64,000 bases of DNA from Dysidea avara (taxonomy: Eukaryota > Porifera > Demospongiae > Dictyoceratida > Dysideidae), in NCBI RefSeq assembly GCF_963678975.1, contig NC_089275.1:20046467-20110466 (forward strand). Direction: 5' to 3'. Position 1 is the first letter of the stretch, and each line of letters starts with the position of its first letter. The translations under genes and the position numbers were made by a program. The notes beneath the pieces were generated by a model. The model saw only the letters and a program-made list of their open reading frames with translations, was not told the origin of the DNA and did no database searches. This document shows positions 33,527-45,280 of this stretch, in pieces.

Positions 33527-36270
33527 TATATATATTTATGATTGTAAAACTCACAAATTTGAGTATAAAAACAATGTCTTTAGATTATTAATTACTGTTT
33601 TTCATTGAATGTGTCAGTGTTGATTGAAGAATACTATCAAAATCATTTAGGGAAAAAATATCATTGATTGGTAGTTGATTCCATAGGGTAATTGATCTTG
33701 GGTAAAAACTAAATTTGTATGCATCAACAGTAGCAGATGGTTTGATGAATTTATCCTGGCCGTTTCCTCGTAAACATCTTGTAGAATGTACAATATAACT
33801 AGGGATAGGAAGCTCTACTAGGTGATTGACAATCTTGTAGAACATCAAGAGACGAAGCCTTGTATGGTGGTACACTATGGATTTTAACTTTAGTGAATTT
33901 AGGATATGTGATATACTACTTAATCTGCGGTAATTTGACACAATAAAACGAGCAGCACGCTTCTGAATAGCTTCTAGTTTATTGATGTAGTATTGCATGT
34001 GTGGGGACCAAACTGTCGCAGCATAGTTTAAAATTGGTAGAACAAATATCTTGTAGGCATCTAGCTTAACTCTTTGGTTACAGTGTTTCAGATTTCTTCG
34101 TAAGAATGCTAAAGTGTTATTAGCTTTTTGGCAAACAGTGTCCACATGATGGTTGAATGTAAGCTTGCTATCAAAATTGATACCCAAGTATTTAGCATTT
34201 ACAACAGGATTCAGTTTTTTGCCATGGAGGGTGTATCCCATAATGTAAGGATTATGTTTTAATGTGATTGTTATTATCATGCATTTCTCTATATTGAATT
34301 TCATCCCCCAGGTCTCTTCCCATATTTCCAGTTTTCTCAAGTCTTCTTGAAGTATTTTAGCATCATCCGGTGTATCAATCTTTCTGTACAAAATACAGTC
34401 ATCAGCGAATAAACGACAGGAAGATGATAAATTGGTGGTGATATCATTAATATATGCTAAAAATAATAATGGTCCCAACACACTTCCCTGAGGTACGCCA
34501 CTAGTTACGTTTATAGGTTTAGAGGTGACACCACCACATACCACACGCTGAGTACGGCTGTCCAAAAAGTCAGTAATCCAGTTCAAGATGTTACCACTTA
34601 CACCATAATGTTGAAGCTTTGTGAGCAGTAAGTGATGCGGTACTCGGTCAAAAGCCTTGCTAAAATCTAGTAATATGGCATCAGTTTGCATGGCCTTTGT
34701 TGTTTAAGCTAGAAGCAAAATCATAGATGTTTTTATTAATTGTAATTCAGCTGAATAATTCTTACGAAATCCAAATTGGGATTCAGAGAGTACACTGTGG
34801 TCAGAGAAGTGAGACATGATGTTTGTATGTACAATATGTTCCAGAACTTTACAGCATATACACGTAAGTGATATTGGTCGATAATTTGAGGGGTTAGATT
34901 TATCACCTTTTTTAAATAAGGGTGTCACGATAGCCTGTTTCCAAATTTGTGGGATGGCACCTTGATGAAGGGAAGCAGAGAATATCAGCTTCAAGCTAGG
35001 AGAAATTTCAGCAGCCATGGATTTCAGTAATCTAGCAGGTACCTCATCAGGACCATGGGATTTTGATGGGTCTAGATCATTAAGTAAGCAAGTGATTCCT
35101 TCACAACAGATCTCAATATTAGGTATATCTGGATAGGGGCTAGGCCCCATATCCGGGGGTGGTTGGAGATGTTCATCATTACTAAAAACTGAGGAAAAAT
35201 ACTGGTTTAAAATACTAGCTTTAGCTTGGTTATCATCATGCCGAAGTCCATCTTTTTGTAAAGTTGGTTCACCACAATAGTCTTTCCGTAGGGATTTTAT
35301 GAAACTAAATAACTTTTTCTTTTTACTATTTACATATGAATCATGGATAATGTCAGACATATACTTGTTATAAGACTTACGACATTCTCTTTGCATTTGT
35401 CTTTTAAGATCTTTAAATTGTGTCCAGTGTAGTGATAAATTCGTTTGTCTGGCCTTGTTGTAGGCCTTTTGTTTATGTCTTCTCAACTGTTTGATCTTAT
35501 GATTTATCCAAAGCTTACGGTTGCTAGTGTGTTTGATCTTTGATGGGACAAATGTGTTTAACAGACTTAATAATTTGTTATGAAATAGTGACCATAGTAC
35601 TTCTACAGGTGTTTCAATAGAATAATCTTGTGTAAGTTTGGAGGAAAACTCCACCATACTTTTCTTCATTTCTTGTAAATTAGCTTGCTTCCAAAGATAA
35701 ACTTTGTGGCCCACAGACTTTTGGTAGGTAATTGATAATTTCATGGTAGTCAAAATAGCACAATGATCACTAATTTCAGGCAGTGGCATACACTGTTCCA
35801 CAAGAGATGTGGCATACACTGTTCCACAAGAGATGGGTGGGAGGTAAAAAATAAGTCAAGTGTATTGGGTCTTCGAGTGGGAAAATTGACCCGTTGTGAG
35901 AATCCACATTCTGTGGACATGTTTAAGGCAAGATCATTAATTTCGAGAGGGTATCTGTGAGATGTAACTGATCCGTTTTCCCAGTCGATGTCTGGTAAGT
36001 TAAAATCACCATAACAACATACAGTTTCCTCTGGATGTTTATCAACTATGTCAATTATGTAATTACACAAGTTAGCTTGGTATGTTGCATCCGCACGAGG
36101 TGGCCTATATGCATAGATAGCTATTAACTTAACATTACTAGATAGTTTAAGCGATACAGAACAAATTTCCAAATGTGGAGGTGCATCAATCAAATCAGAC
36201 AAAATGTCACAAGTAACTCCTATAAGAACTCCACCGTAACCATCAGCACGATACTTTTGCTGGCATTTTA
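33527..36270 (-). pseudogene. RT1: 5'-truncated APE-type non-LTR retrotransposon
   Basis: Read right to left: the C-terminal half of an APE endonuclease (about 36250-35760, with CCYGDFNLPDIDW and later SDHCA), then a reverse transcriptase (frames at 35819-34704 and 34691-33588) with TPLFKKGDKSNPSNYRPISL, LDFSKAFDRVPH, GVPQGSVLGPLLFL and the active-site CRLFADD. The layout fits the CR1/L2/Jockey group. The frame is broken by a 26-bp tandem duplication near 35785-35836 and by small shifts near 34700-34740. The 3' end has an ACTC/GAGT hairpin and a short AT tail. Unit 2 has no insertion here: GCTACT and GTATCTAGC are separated by six bases there, so RT1 arrived after the duplication, with a small deletion at the site. 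Confidence 0.88.
35785..35836. repeat. 26-bp direct tandem duplication inside RT1
   Basis: GTGGCATACACTGTTCCACA plus AGAGAT occurs twice in direct succession. Because 26 is not a multiple of three, it separates the endonuclease and reverse transcriptase frames. Confidence 0.85.
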
Positions 36271-36314
36271 AGTATCTAGCATTTATAGCTACAATATGTA
36301 CAATGTGCAATATG

Positions 36315-36828
36315 CAGTGTTGGGCAAGTTACTTATTAAAAGTAACTAGTTACATATTACTTGCAGCTGAACTATTTAGTTACAGTTACATGTTACCCAT
36401 AAAATAAAGTAACTATAATAATATTACATATTATATTACTTTGTGTTCACAGCTTTAAGCTGTCACGTGTGAAACTACCACCTTATCACGTGACACGATT
36501 GCGTTGTTGGACCATGTGCAAATCTTGGTTATAAGTAAGAAGCTGGTGAATAAGCTTCATTCAGAAGGCTTCGTTACTTCGCTGTGGCTAGGCGTTACTC
36601 AGAGGATAACTAACGAGATTAGTAACTTTGTTACTTGTAGTAATAATATTACGTAATATTAGACTCGTTACAGTAACTAGTCTATATTACTTAGGTAACG
36701 TGTTACATTTGTATAACTTGAGTTATATTACCTGTTTTTATAGTGTATTTCATTATATTACTTAGGTACCACAAAAGTAATAATATTACGTACCGCGTTA
36801 CATAAGTAACGCGTTACTCCCAACACTG
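36315..36828. mobile_element. hAT-like MITE with GTTAC-rich body, unit 1
   Basis: The ends are CAGTGTTGGG and CCCAACACTG. A perfect 8-bp duplication GCAATATG lies at 36307-36314 and 36829-36836. The body is made of many AGTAAC/GTTACT words in both orientations, a style known from non-autonomous hAT elements in animals. It has no coding sequence. Confidence 0.92.
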
Positions 36829-36836
36829 GCAATATG

Positions 36837-37140
36837 TACTGTAGCTTTAGCTTGTATGGTTACGTGTAAGTGGATATATAGAACATCAGCCTTCCTCTGA
36901 AGTAGCTAACAAGTTAAGGTCCTATCCTATATGCACTGATACATACACATATTATGTGACACTGTATGGTTACAAAGGATATAATGCACCTACAGTATAC
37001 CATATCAGTCATGCCCCAACCCCAGAGCATACAATATGTGGCAGTCATAAAGAGCTAGGGCACATTCAGTCAAAGTTTCCTCTTAAGAAACAGGCTTCCA
37101 AAGGATTCATTGTTTGTCATACAGCTAATATTGTATACAT
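36837..37140 (+). other. duplicated non-coding block with a short conserved open frame
   Basis: This block is common to both units (53565-53867). It contains an open frame of about 60 codons (YGYKGYNAPTVYHISHAP...) with one Lys/Glu change between copies. No splice borders or family are recognisable, and conservation follows from the duplication itself, so I do not call a gene. Confidence 0.3.
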
Positions 37141-37181
37141 GTGTGAAACTAGAGATCTTGACTTTATTGTACAATACTTAT

Positions 37182-37959
37182 CAGGGGCGTAGGGAGGGGG
37201 GGTTCTGGGGGGTTCAGGAACCCTCCCTGTAAAATTTAGACTTCTGCAAGCAGGATCCTAACACACCATTTAGTGTGGCAGGACAAAATGAGTGAGCAAT
37301 ATAGTGTAATGGCACAGCACAACAATTGATAAAACTTACATTCATCTCTCAGGGAAGGATTTACAGAGGTAACATGAGCCCTCCTCAAAACTTGTTTAAA
37401 AGATCGATATACTCTAATAGAGCAGTCAGGTATACTCTAATAGAACATGTATGTAAATATCCATGTCCATATGAAGTTTTTCAGACATTCCAACAATAAA
37501 TGTAAAACTTAGCATGACCTTATACTGCTATAGCTTTGGTGTGCAGTGTTTAAAGATATAGAGCTCCAGTAATTTATCACTTGTGTTATGCAAAATGAAT
37601 TCACACTATGCATATTTGTATAGTTATATTGTTTTGATTGTCATTTGTATCAGTGGATTCATGGCCCCTATACCACAGTGAGATATAACCATCACTTACA
37701 GATTACTATATGTGTCTCTATGTGTTATGCTGTCTGTTTCCACTAGGTGACTTTATCTAGTACTACTTTCATCCCAGGGGCACTTAATGCATCATAATTA
37801 ATGTACTTTTTGCATAAAATATAGCAATTTGCTGAGTTTTGATTTATTAAAATATTGAAAGTCTCTCAGCAGCTGGGGGCTGTGCCCCCAGACCCCAGCT
37901 TCTAGTAACTCAATGCTGGTGCTGGAACCCCCTTTCAAAAAATCCTGGCTACACCCCTG
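37182..37959. mobile_element. MITE with CAGGGGCGTAG / CTACACCCCTG ends
   Basis: The 778-bp element has inverted ends CAGGGG-GTAG and CTAC-CCCCTG, poly-G/C blocks near both ends, and CTTAT on both sides (37177-37181, 37960-37964). Inside, in reverse orientation, is ATCGATATACTCTAATAGAG followed by a second box (37433). The ends resemble hAT-type MITEs, but a full 8-bp duplication is not seen. Confidence 0.65.
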
Positions 37960-38311
37960 CTTATCCTATAGGTACAACTGAATACACGTCAGGCATGAAT
38001 GTCTGTTTACATGCAAACCTTGGTTTGTTGTTAAAATGATCACTGATGGGACCAGAATGTGGTCTCACAACAATTAAGCAACTTTTAATAAAAAAATTTT
38101 ATTGACAAGATACATGCGTCTACACTGGAAGCAGGTTTTCAAGGCTCTGTTATGGAGCGTCAGATAACTTTTAAACCGGGCCTTTCCCTGGTTCTAGCAG
38201 GAATGGCCAGCATGACATCTACTTTCACGTAAAATGTAACAGCTTAATACGGCCTTTTTCATGGTACAAAGTAGGGGGTTTAACATTACACATAGAACCA
38301 TTGGCAATGAA

Positions 38312-39415
38312 AATATTATTATTATTATTATTGATTGTTGTGCAGACCTCAAAAGAGTATGGTGCACAAAAAGGGTACAATTGCTACTGTCAATTACAAA
38401 AGGAAAACAAACTTATACAATTATACAATATTTACTGTACACAAGACCATATATACACATTGATAAATTATTAAACAGTTACTAGTCCAGCTAGGCTGTG
38501 CTTGAATTGGTCAATCTCTGTTAAATCAATCACGTGTTGGGGTAAGGAATTCCAAATATTGATTGCAGAGGGGAAAAAAGAAAATTTATAACAGTCAATT
38601 CTAGTCATTGGGGTTAAAAATCTCTTATCATGGCCTCTGGTGTGATGTAGGTTAGGATTAGAAAAAAGGAAATCATCAGCATTAATGTCGATTTGGTGAG
38701 ATATAATTTTAAATAACATTGTAGCCTTCTGTTCATTCCTGCATCTGGCTAAGGTAGGCCAATTAAGGTTAGATAACATTTCAGTGACACTGGAATATCT
38801 AGAGTAGTTGTTAAATGCAAACCGTGCTGCTCGTCTTTGGACATTTTCTATGGCATCGATGTCTCTTCGCGTGTGGGGTGACCAGACTGTGGCTGCATAT
38901 TCTAAGATAGGTTTAATCAGGGCTTTGTAGCAGTTACTTTTGACTTGGAGAGGGCACTTGCTCAAGTTACGTTGCAAGAAGCATTTGGTGTTATTGGCCT
39001 TTTTAGTAATTTGTTTAATGTGCTCTGACCAGGATAGGTTTTTGTCGATAGTTACACCTAGATACTTAGCATGTGTTACCTCTTTTATAGTTTTACTTTG
39101 CAGTGTGTATTGAGCTAGTATTGGGTGCTTCTTGTTAGTGATTCTAAGAAATTCACATTTTTGTAAGTTGAATGACATTTTCCAGTCAGCTGCCCATTGT
39201 TCTAAAGTGTTAAGATCCTGTTGTAATCTGTGACAGTCATCTTGGGAATGAATCATAGTATACAATAGCACGTCATCAGCATAAAGTTTTATCTTAGATG
39301 TAATTCGGTTAGGCAGGTCATTAATAAAGCAAAGGAACAATAGGGGAGCGAGGACTGTCCCCTGAGGAACACCAGATAATATTGGCTCACCCCAACAATC
39401 CAGGCGCGAACTTTT
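38312..39415 (-). pseudogene. RT2: 5'-truncated APE-type non-LTR retrotransposon
   Basis: The reading frame starts inside the reverse transcriptase just before GVPQGTVLAPLLFL and runs through KLYADDVLLY, TKYLG-like AKYLGVTIDKNLSW, and the C-terminal thumb (LIKPILEYAATVWSPHT, RRAARFAFNNYS) to a stop at 38471. It is uninterrupted over 289 codons from the ATG. The 3' end has ATACTC-TTTT-GAGGT CTGCACA and an (AAT)n tail at 38312-38333. It is younger-looking than RT1. It lies inside the segment that is inverted between the two duplication units and is absent from unit 2. Confidence 0.88.
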
Positions 39416-39456
39416 TAACGAATCCTGGTTATACCAGGCTAGATCTATCCTTTCTT

Positions 39457-39670
39457 GAATACTTCAGCTAGCTATACCGTTCGTGACGAACGTTTTACAC
39501 GGTACAAATAATTTTATAAAAATCACCATCTCAATCCAATAGTCGCATACCCCGGCTGAGCACTGATTATTAGTGACGCGCGCGCTATATTGCGTGGGCG
39601 AGTTGCAATGGAGAAGCATTCCGTTCTTGAATGTTTAATTCATCAACTTTTCAATGGTCAATAGTCCTTG
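39457..39670 (+). repeat. segment present in opposite orientation in unit 2
   Basis: This block, including the palindrome GTTCGTGACGAAC and the GCGCGCGC patch, matches the reverse complement of 53868-54076. The pieces around 38020-38056 also match unit 2 (about 54150-54200) in reverse, so one unit carries an inversion of roughly 37140-39670. Confidence 0.8.
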
Positions 39671-40400
39671 TCAATCATGCTAATAACTATTTTGATCACG
39701 TGATACATCTTTGTATTTTGTACATGTAATCAAATAAATATTTTTAAAAATGGTCATTATAAAAATTTCAAGTTAGCTGTTTGCAGTTCTCCAACATATA
39801 AACCTGTGGAAAAAACAGTCACAATTAAATTGGTGAATTTAAAAAATCTTTATCATGCACACACTACACACACACACACACACACACTACACACACTACA
39901 CTACACTACACTACACACACACACACACACACACACACATTCACATCAAAATAAAACACTACAAGGTATGGTAATGGTTGTTTACATTGGTTAATTTTGT
40001 GGTGCGCCACATATAGCAACAAGGGAAATGTGTATCTGTGATCAAGAATTTAATTTAGATTCTAATATCACAATTAGATGGTCAGACTACCTTTGTCAAC
40101 TAGAGATGAACTGACTTTTGGTGTAAAAAGTGAGGGGTAGCCAATGCCTTGGGACTCTTGTATGCTATGTGAGAAATCCAATCAGAAATACACAAATATA
40201 TTAGAAACCAAATCCTAAATCTAAAATCATGTAAAAATAATGGAGAAAGTGAGTTTAACAAAGTAGACATTGATCGATCATGAATAACTAGAACAAGATG
40301 TAGATCAACAACTGTACAGGTAGTTACTAGTTAGCAATCTCACTAAATGCTTTTAAAAATACATAAAGATTTGGAGTCTCGTACACACCATTTGGATGCT

Positions 40401-40468
40401 TTGCGTGGGCGTTGGCAACCCCTCTGGTACATCATTTCGGTGTTTTGCGTGAGCGTTGGCTACCCCTC
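40401..40468. repeat. imperfect direct repeat in a unit-1-specific block
   Basis: TTGCGTGGGCGTTGGCAACC and TTGCGTGAGCGTTGGCTACC recur 44 bases apart. The surrounding stretch, about 40400-40785, is absent from the equivalent place in unit 2 (near 54802). Confidence 0.5.
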
Positions 40469-40570
40469 GGGAAAAATAAAAATAATGAAAGACTGTACAG
40501 AAGCTGATCTGTACAGAAGATGAGCCCTGCACAGCTACGTGGGCTTCTTTTTTACAAAGCATACACTCAC

Positions 40571-40625
40571 CTTATTTGCACATTGCCCAATCGTCATCAT
40601 GGACGCTTCCACCTCCCACCGTGCA
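40571..40625 (-). CDS. candidate exon of an unrecognised minus-strand gene
   Basis: The 55-nt block has acceptor TTACTTTAG and a strong donor GTGAGTG. With one leading base, 18 codons are open (ARWEVEASMMTIGQCANK). It lies only in unit 1. No family is recognised. It could be an internal exon of a gene starting at 43700, but an intermediate exon would be needed because phases do not match directly. Confidence 0.3.
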
Positions 40626-41175
40626 CTAAAGTAATAGAAACAAACATCATTAAATAATATAAGCATTAATATTATTATAGCGTAACACAGCAGCACAATA
40701 CTACAGCATGATAAACAAACCAAAGTATTTATACAGAAAACTATGTCATAGACATTTAATCGTCTTTGAGCAAGGCCATTTTAATGAAGGTGTAAATTGG
40801 GCGTGGGCGGGCAATTCATTACATTCTGTTCGTCGTTTATAACTATCACTGGCAAACTAATGCATATACAATATCAAAGAACGCGTATATATTTAAACAG
40901 TTGTATGATACTTATAGACTGTTTTTTCACTGTCAACCACCTCTTGTGCGTGGGCGGCTCACCACCCCTCCCCTCCACACCCTCCCACCCACCCATCCCA
41001 TCCCCTATATGATATATGTGCTATACAGGTGAGCATATAAAAGTTGCTAAAATTAACAGGTTTTTGTAGAATCAGTTTTATTTTTAAAATTCTAATTGAA
41101 CAAACAGTACATTTTCATACTGTACATTAAAAAACATTGAATTGTCTGATATGAAAAGTATGTGTGTGTGTTGGT

Positions 41176-41201
41176 GGGGGGGGGGGGGGGGGGGGGGGGG
41201 G
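41176..41201. repeat. poly-G tract
   Basis: About 26 consecutive G after a GT-rich run. The duplicate in unit 2 has only about nine G (near 55194). Confidence 0.9.
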
Positions 41202-41339
41202 ACTACATATGCAATTATGCATGACAACAAAATTTACACAGTGAAATTTGAAGCATAGTATTACAAATGTGATTTATGGGGTCTGCAGGAACATTTTAAT
41301 AATAATTGAAGCACTGCACTATGTACATGATTTCACTAG

Positions 41340-43577
41340 GTCATCCCAGGATTTAGTGACCATGAAATTGTGCATATTTCCACTTATGTGTCAGCACCTT
41401 GTAAATTAAACTCAAGAAAAGTTTTTCTATGGCATAAGGCTAACTTTGATTTAATTGAAGAAGTCATCCTAAACTTCAATAATAGTTTTTTAAATGATTA
41501 TACCCTTGATACTCCTATTAATACTCTTTGGAATAAATTTAAATATCTTTGTGAATCCTGTTTAGCCCTTGTACCACAGAAGCAGACATCAACCAAGTTT
41601 CGAACTCCATGGATAACTGCCCAAATCAAAAGATTGTCAAGGAAAAGCAGCGTAGATACAACACTGCTCGCTCATCCAACCTTGCAAAAGATTGGGAAAG
41701 CTATCATAATTTGAAGAAAGAATTGCAACGTTTATGTCGAAGATCTCATAACAACTATCTTTCATCACTGCTGGACTCACATAACAAACTCACTAAAAGA
41801 TTTTGGTCTTTTGTTAAGGGCAAACGTAAAGATCAGGTTAGCATCAATACACTATGCTCTTACGGACAAGTGTATACTGATAGTAAAGACAAAGCAGATA
41901 TTTTAAACAAACATTTTTCATCAGTATTTACTGAAGAGGATTTGGATTCACTCCCCACTATCCATGGATCCCACACACCAGATATTTCAACTCCTGACAT
42001 TAATCCTATTGGCGTCCAAAAACTTTTAGAAGACTAGGACATACATAAAGCATCAGGACCAGACAATATACCATCAAGATTACTAAAAGAAACTGCTAGT
42101 CTCATGGCTCCTCTTTTGACTCTTATTTTCCAAGCCTCTATTCAACAAGGTACTGTCCCGGATGAATGGAAGAAAGCTAATGTAGTGCCAATTCACAAGA
42201 AAGGATCTAGAAGTGATCCGGGTAACTATCGACCTATCTCATTAACCAGCATTTGCTGTAAAACCCTTGAACATATTATTTACTCCTGTATCTTTACGCA
42301 TCTCAATAAATACAACATTCTATGTGACAATCAGCATGGTTTCCGTTCCAAGCGATCATGTGAAACTCAACTACTGGGTGCAGTGAACGATTTTGCTAAA
42401 GCATTGAACTCTGGAGAACAAATTGATGCTTTGTTTCTTGACTTCTCCAAAGCATTTGATAAGGTACCTCACGAAAGACTTTGTCACAAATTATCACACT
42501 ATGGAATAAATGGCCACTTGCTAGATTGGATCAAAAGTTTTCTGACAGAAAGAACGCAATCAATTGTTATTGATGGAGAAAATAGCTGTCCTTCTACAGT
42601 ACTTTCCGGTGTGCCACAAGGCACAGTTTTGGCACCCTTATTGTTTTTAATATTTATAAATGATATTACACAAGATCTCCAGTGTACTGTTAGACTTTAT
42701 GCAGATGATATCTTAATTTACAACATCATTCATTTTCCCAATGACTCTGAGCATCTTCAACAAGATTTATATACTTTACAAGCATGGGCCAGGAGATGGC
42801 AAATGGAATTTAACCCAGCTAAATGTGTACATCTTACAACTTCAAATAAACATCATATTATTGAACATAACTATTACTTATTTGATCACCTAATTCAAAA
42901 GGTCTCCAAGGCAAAATATCTAGGAATAACATTTGATGAACATCTTACTTGGAAAAATCATATTCATAACATCTGTCATAAGGCCAATTCAGCCTTAGCT
43001 TTTCTGAGGAGGAACGTCAATCATTGTCCAATTTCTGTAAGATCTCATTGCTATAAGTCCCTTGTCAGACCCATACTAGAATATGCTTCACCTATATGGG
43101 CTCCTCACCTTCAATCTGATATTTTTGCCATAGAAAAGATTCAACGTAGTGCTGCAAGGTATACAATGAACAATTACTCCTGGAGAAGTAGTGTTACTAA
43201 CATGCTCACATCACTTAATTGGCCCTCTCTAGAATCATGACGTACATTTTGCAAACTAGTCATGTTTTATAAGATAATCAATTGTCAAATGGAAGTTCCA
43301 TCTATCTCACTAACATCAATGTCATCAGTTACCAGAGGTCATTCACAACGTTTCAGAATCCCACAAGCAAGAATCAACTCGTACTTATTTTCCTTTTTAC
43401 CATCCACTATTAAATTATGGAACACTTTGCCAGAAGATGTGGTCAATCAGCCATCTATAAACTGTTTTAAGGACATTTTGTTAAATCATCTGAATCTACT
43501 TTGATTTTGTTTTTGTATCTGTGTGTTATACTCCTTGATGGAGTCCTACACAGTAATAAATAAATAAATAAATAAAA
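41340..43577 (+). pseudogene. RT3: 5'-truncated APE-type non-LTR retrotransposon
   Basis: It begins at the last endonuclease motif (PGFSDHEIV), followed by the linker and a nearly full reverse transcriptase: VVPIHKKGSRSDPGNYRPIS, LDFSKAFDKVPHE, LSGVPQGTVLAPLLFL, RLYADDILIY, AKYLGITFDEHLTW, then the thumb. The frame is broken by one shift near 41640, a TAG at 42035-42037 and a TGA at 43238-43240. The 3' end is ATACTCC-TTGAT-GGAGT CCTACACAG with an (AATA)n tail. Target duplication ACTAG lies at 41335-41339 and 43578-43582. The same site in unit 2 is empty, so it inserted after the duplication. Confidence 0.9.
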
Positions 43578-43619
43578 ACTAGATGTTTGCAAATAATTAT
43601 AAATAAAGTAATTACTTAC

Positions 43620-43700
43620 AGCTTTAAAAGAAATTAAGTTAGGGTATCTCAATCTTCTTCTTGCAAACAATGCATGCCCAACAATAGTATAGGGGTCCAT
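43620..43700 (-). CDS. candidate first exon of an unrecognised gene
   Basis: An ATG at 43700-43698 opens 27 codons (MDPYTIVGHALFARRRLRYP...) ending at a strong donor, GTAAGTAAT. In unit 2 (56292-56368) the ATG has changed and four bases are lost, so that copy could not be translated this way. The basic stretch ARRRLRYP would suit a mitochondrial or nuclear signal, but nothing decisive is visible. Confidence 0.3.
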
Positions 43701-44201
43701 GGCTCTCCGTTTCTACCATCTATGGTTTGGGACCTACTCAGACATTAATTGTCACTATAATGAGGTGGTATTATTTGTGAGGTCATGAGATGGTCATATT
43801 AATGAAATTAGGTCATGAAGTACACTTTTGGGACTAGTTCAGTATGACTAGCTATATATTCACACTTCTGCACAGTGAAGTTCACTTCATAACTTATCAA
43901 CCATCCTCAACAAGCATTGCATGTCAGACATGTGGCAATAATTTAGTACTTACAGCTCAAACAAGCACTTGTGAAAGCTAGAGCTCAAGCACATGAACAA
44001 CTTAAAATTAATGCACTCGAAGCACTTGTATATCTCCAGGTGGTGACAACTTCCATACCAGATTTGAGGTCAGCATGAGATATATTCCTTCAAGGGTCGT
44101 CATTTCCATTAATTTTTTGTGCACCTCACAAAAGTCGCTATAGCTCAAGCATACTGTAATCAATTTGCAACAACCTTGGAGGGAAGAAAGCCTCTGGGTA
44201 T

Positions 44202-44245
44202 ATTGCAGCACATTACCATTGGAATTGATGGTAATGTGCTGCAAT
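44202..44245. repeat. perfect 18-bp hairpin followed by AATGTGCTGCAA repeats
   Basis: ATTGCAGCACATTACCAT at 44202-44219 pairs perfectly with its complement at 44228-44245 over an 8-base loop. Two more AATGTGCTGCAA units follow to about 44273. Unit 2 keeps only the left arm (to about 56883) and then 470 different bases. Confidence 0.85.
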
Positions 44246-44411
44246 ATAATGTGCTGCAAATAATGTGCTGCAAAATATTGTGTGCATGATTACTTAATTT
44301 ACTGGTTTTAAAAGATTTCAATATTATTTTGCAAGATTTTACAGATCAGGTGGGAAGCCTTTTCAAACCAGGAGATAAACATTGCTATAATCTAAAGATC
44401 ATCAGAAATTA

Positions 44412-44515
44412 TTGGCATTATCATTGCAGCCATTTAAATCTTGGAGCTACCTTGATTTCACAACTTCTGCCCTATTTGAGATCCGCACACTTTTTTACAG
44501 CTTGGCTGTTTTTGT
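44412..44515. mobile_element. diverged half of the 3337 MITE
   Basis: CATTGCAGCCATTT, TTGATTTCACAACTT and TTACAGCTTGGCTGTTTTTG occur in the same order and spacing as at 3424-3519. The unit 2 copy is at about 57490-57597. Confidence 0.6.
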
Positions 44516-45280
44516 TTAGACATCACGGTGTAGTGTGTTTGTATTTTTGGTGCATGCATTGCACATTTAATTAAAAGTCTTGTCTATATGCTGGCAAAAC
44601 ATTTGATGCTTTTGCTAGCCTATTATGCTTGAAATTATACCAGTATATATAATTGGCATAAGCCTAACTGGAATGAGGAAGAATGAAGCTATTTTGTTGC
44701 AATCTATGTACGTACCTATTTTTCATACCATTTTGTTGCTTGTACTTAATTTAAAAGAGATGAACATTCTAATTGTGAAGCTGAATGCACTACTGTGTGA
44801 TTTGTTAAGTAGTTATTGTTAAATATTGGCCTACTGAAAGATCATGATCATAAACTTTGTTGGACCTTAATTATGATACGTACGACGTACGTCAGTATAG
44901 TTTCATGTCATACTTGGTTCTTCTGTTTCAATGCAACTTCACTTAATAGTGTAACTAGTTTTCTTTTAGTTTACCAGTATCCATACATTGTTACACAAAT
45001 AGGATTATTTGTATATAAAACTACTACAATAGCCTCTCCTAGCTACTTATGTGTGCACATACTAATGTCAACAAAATGGCTATGGTGGTCATACACAAAT
45101 AACTATTAGTGTCATATTGTTCCAGCTAGATAGTACAAGGTGTGATACTTAAAGCTGTGCAAGAGCTCCATAGTAGGTATTTGCTACTGCCATAGATGTT
45201 CCATCTCTGACGATTCCATGTGTTTCGACTACCCCAAGAGTAGTGAAGTGACTATACATAACAAAAGGCATGCAGTAACA

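Noticed and set aside
36956-37192. Conserved frame of about 60-70 codons also seen at 53659-53871
   Set aside because: Conservation is expected from the recent duplication. There is no domain, no splice context and no start-site support.
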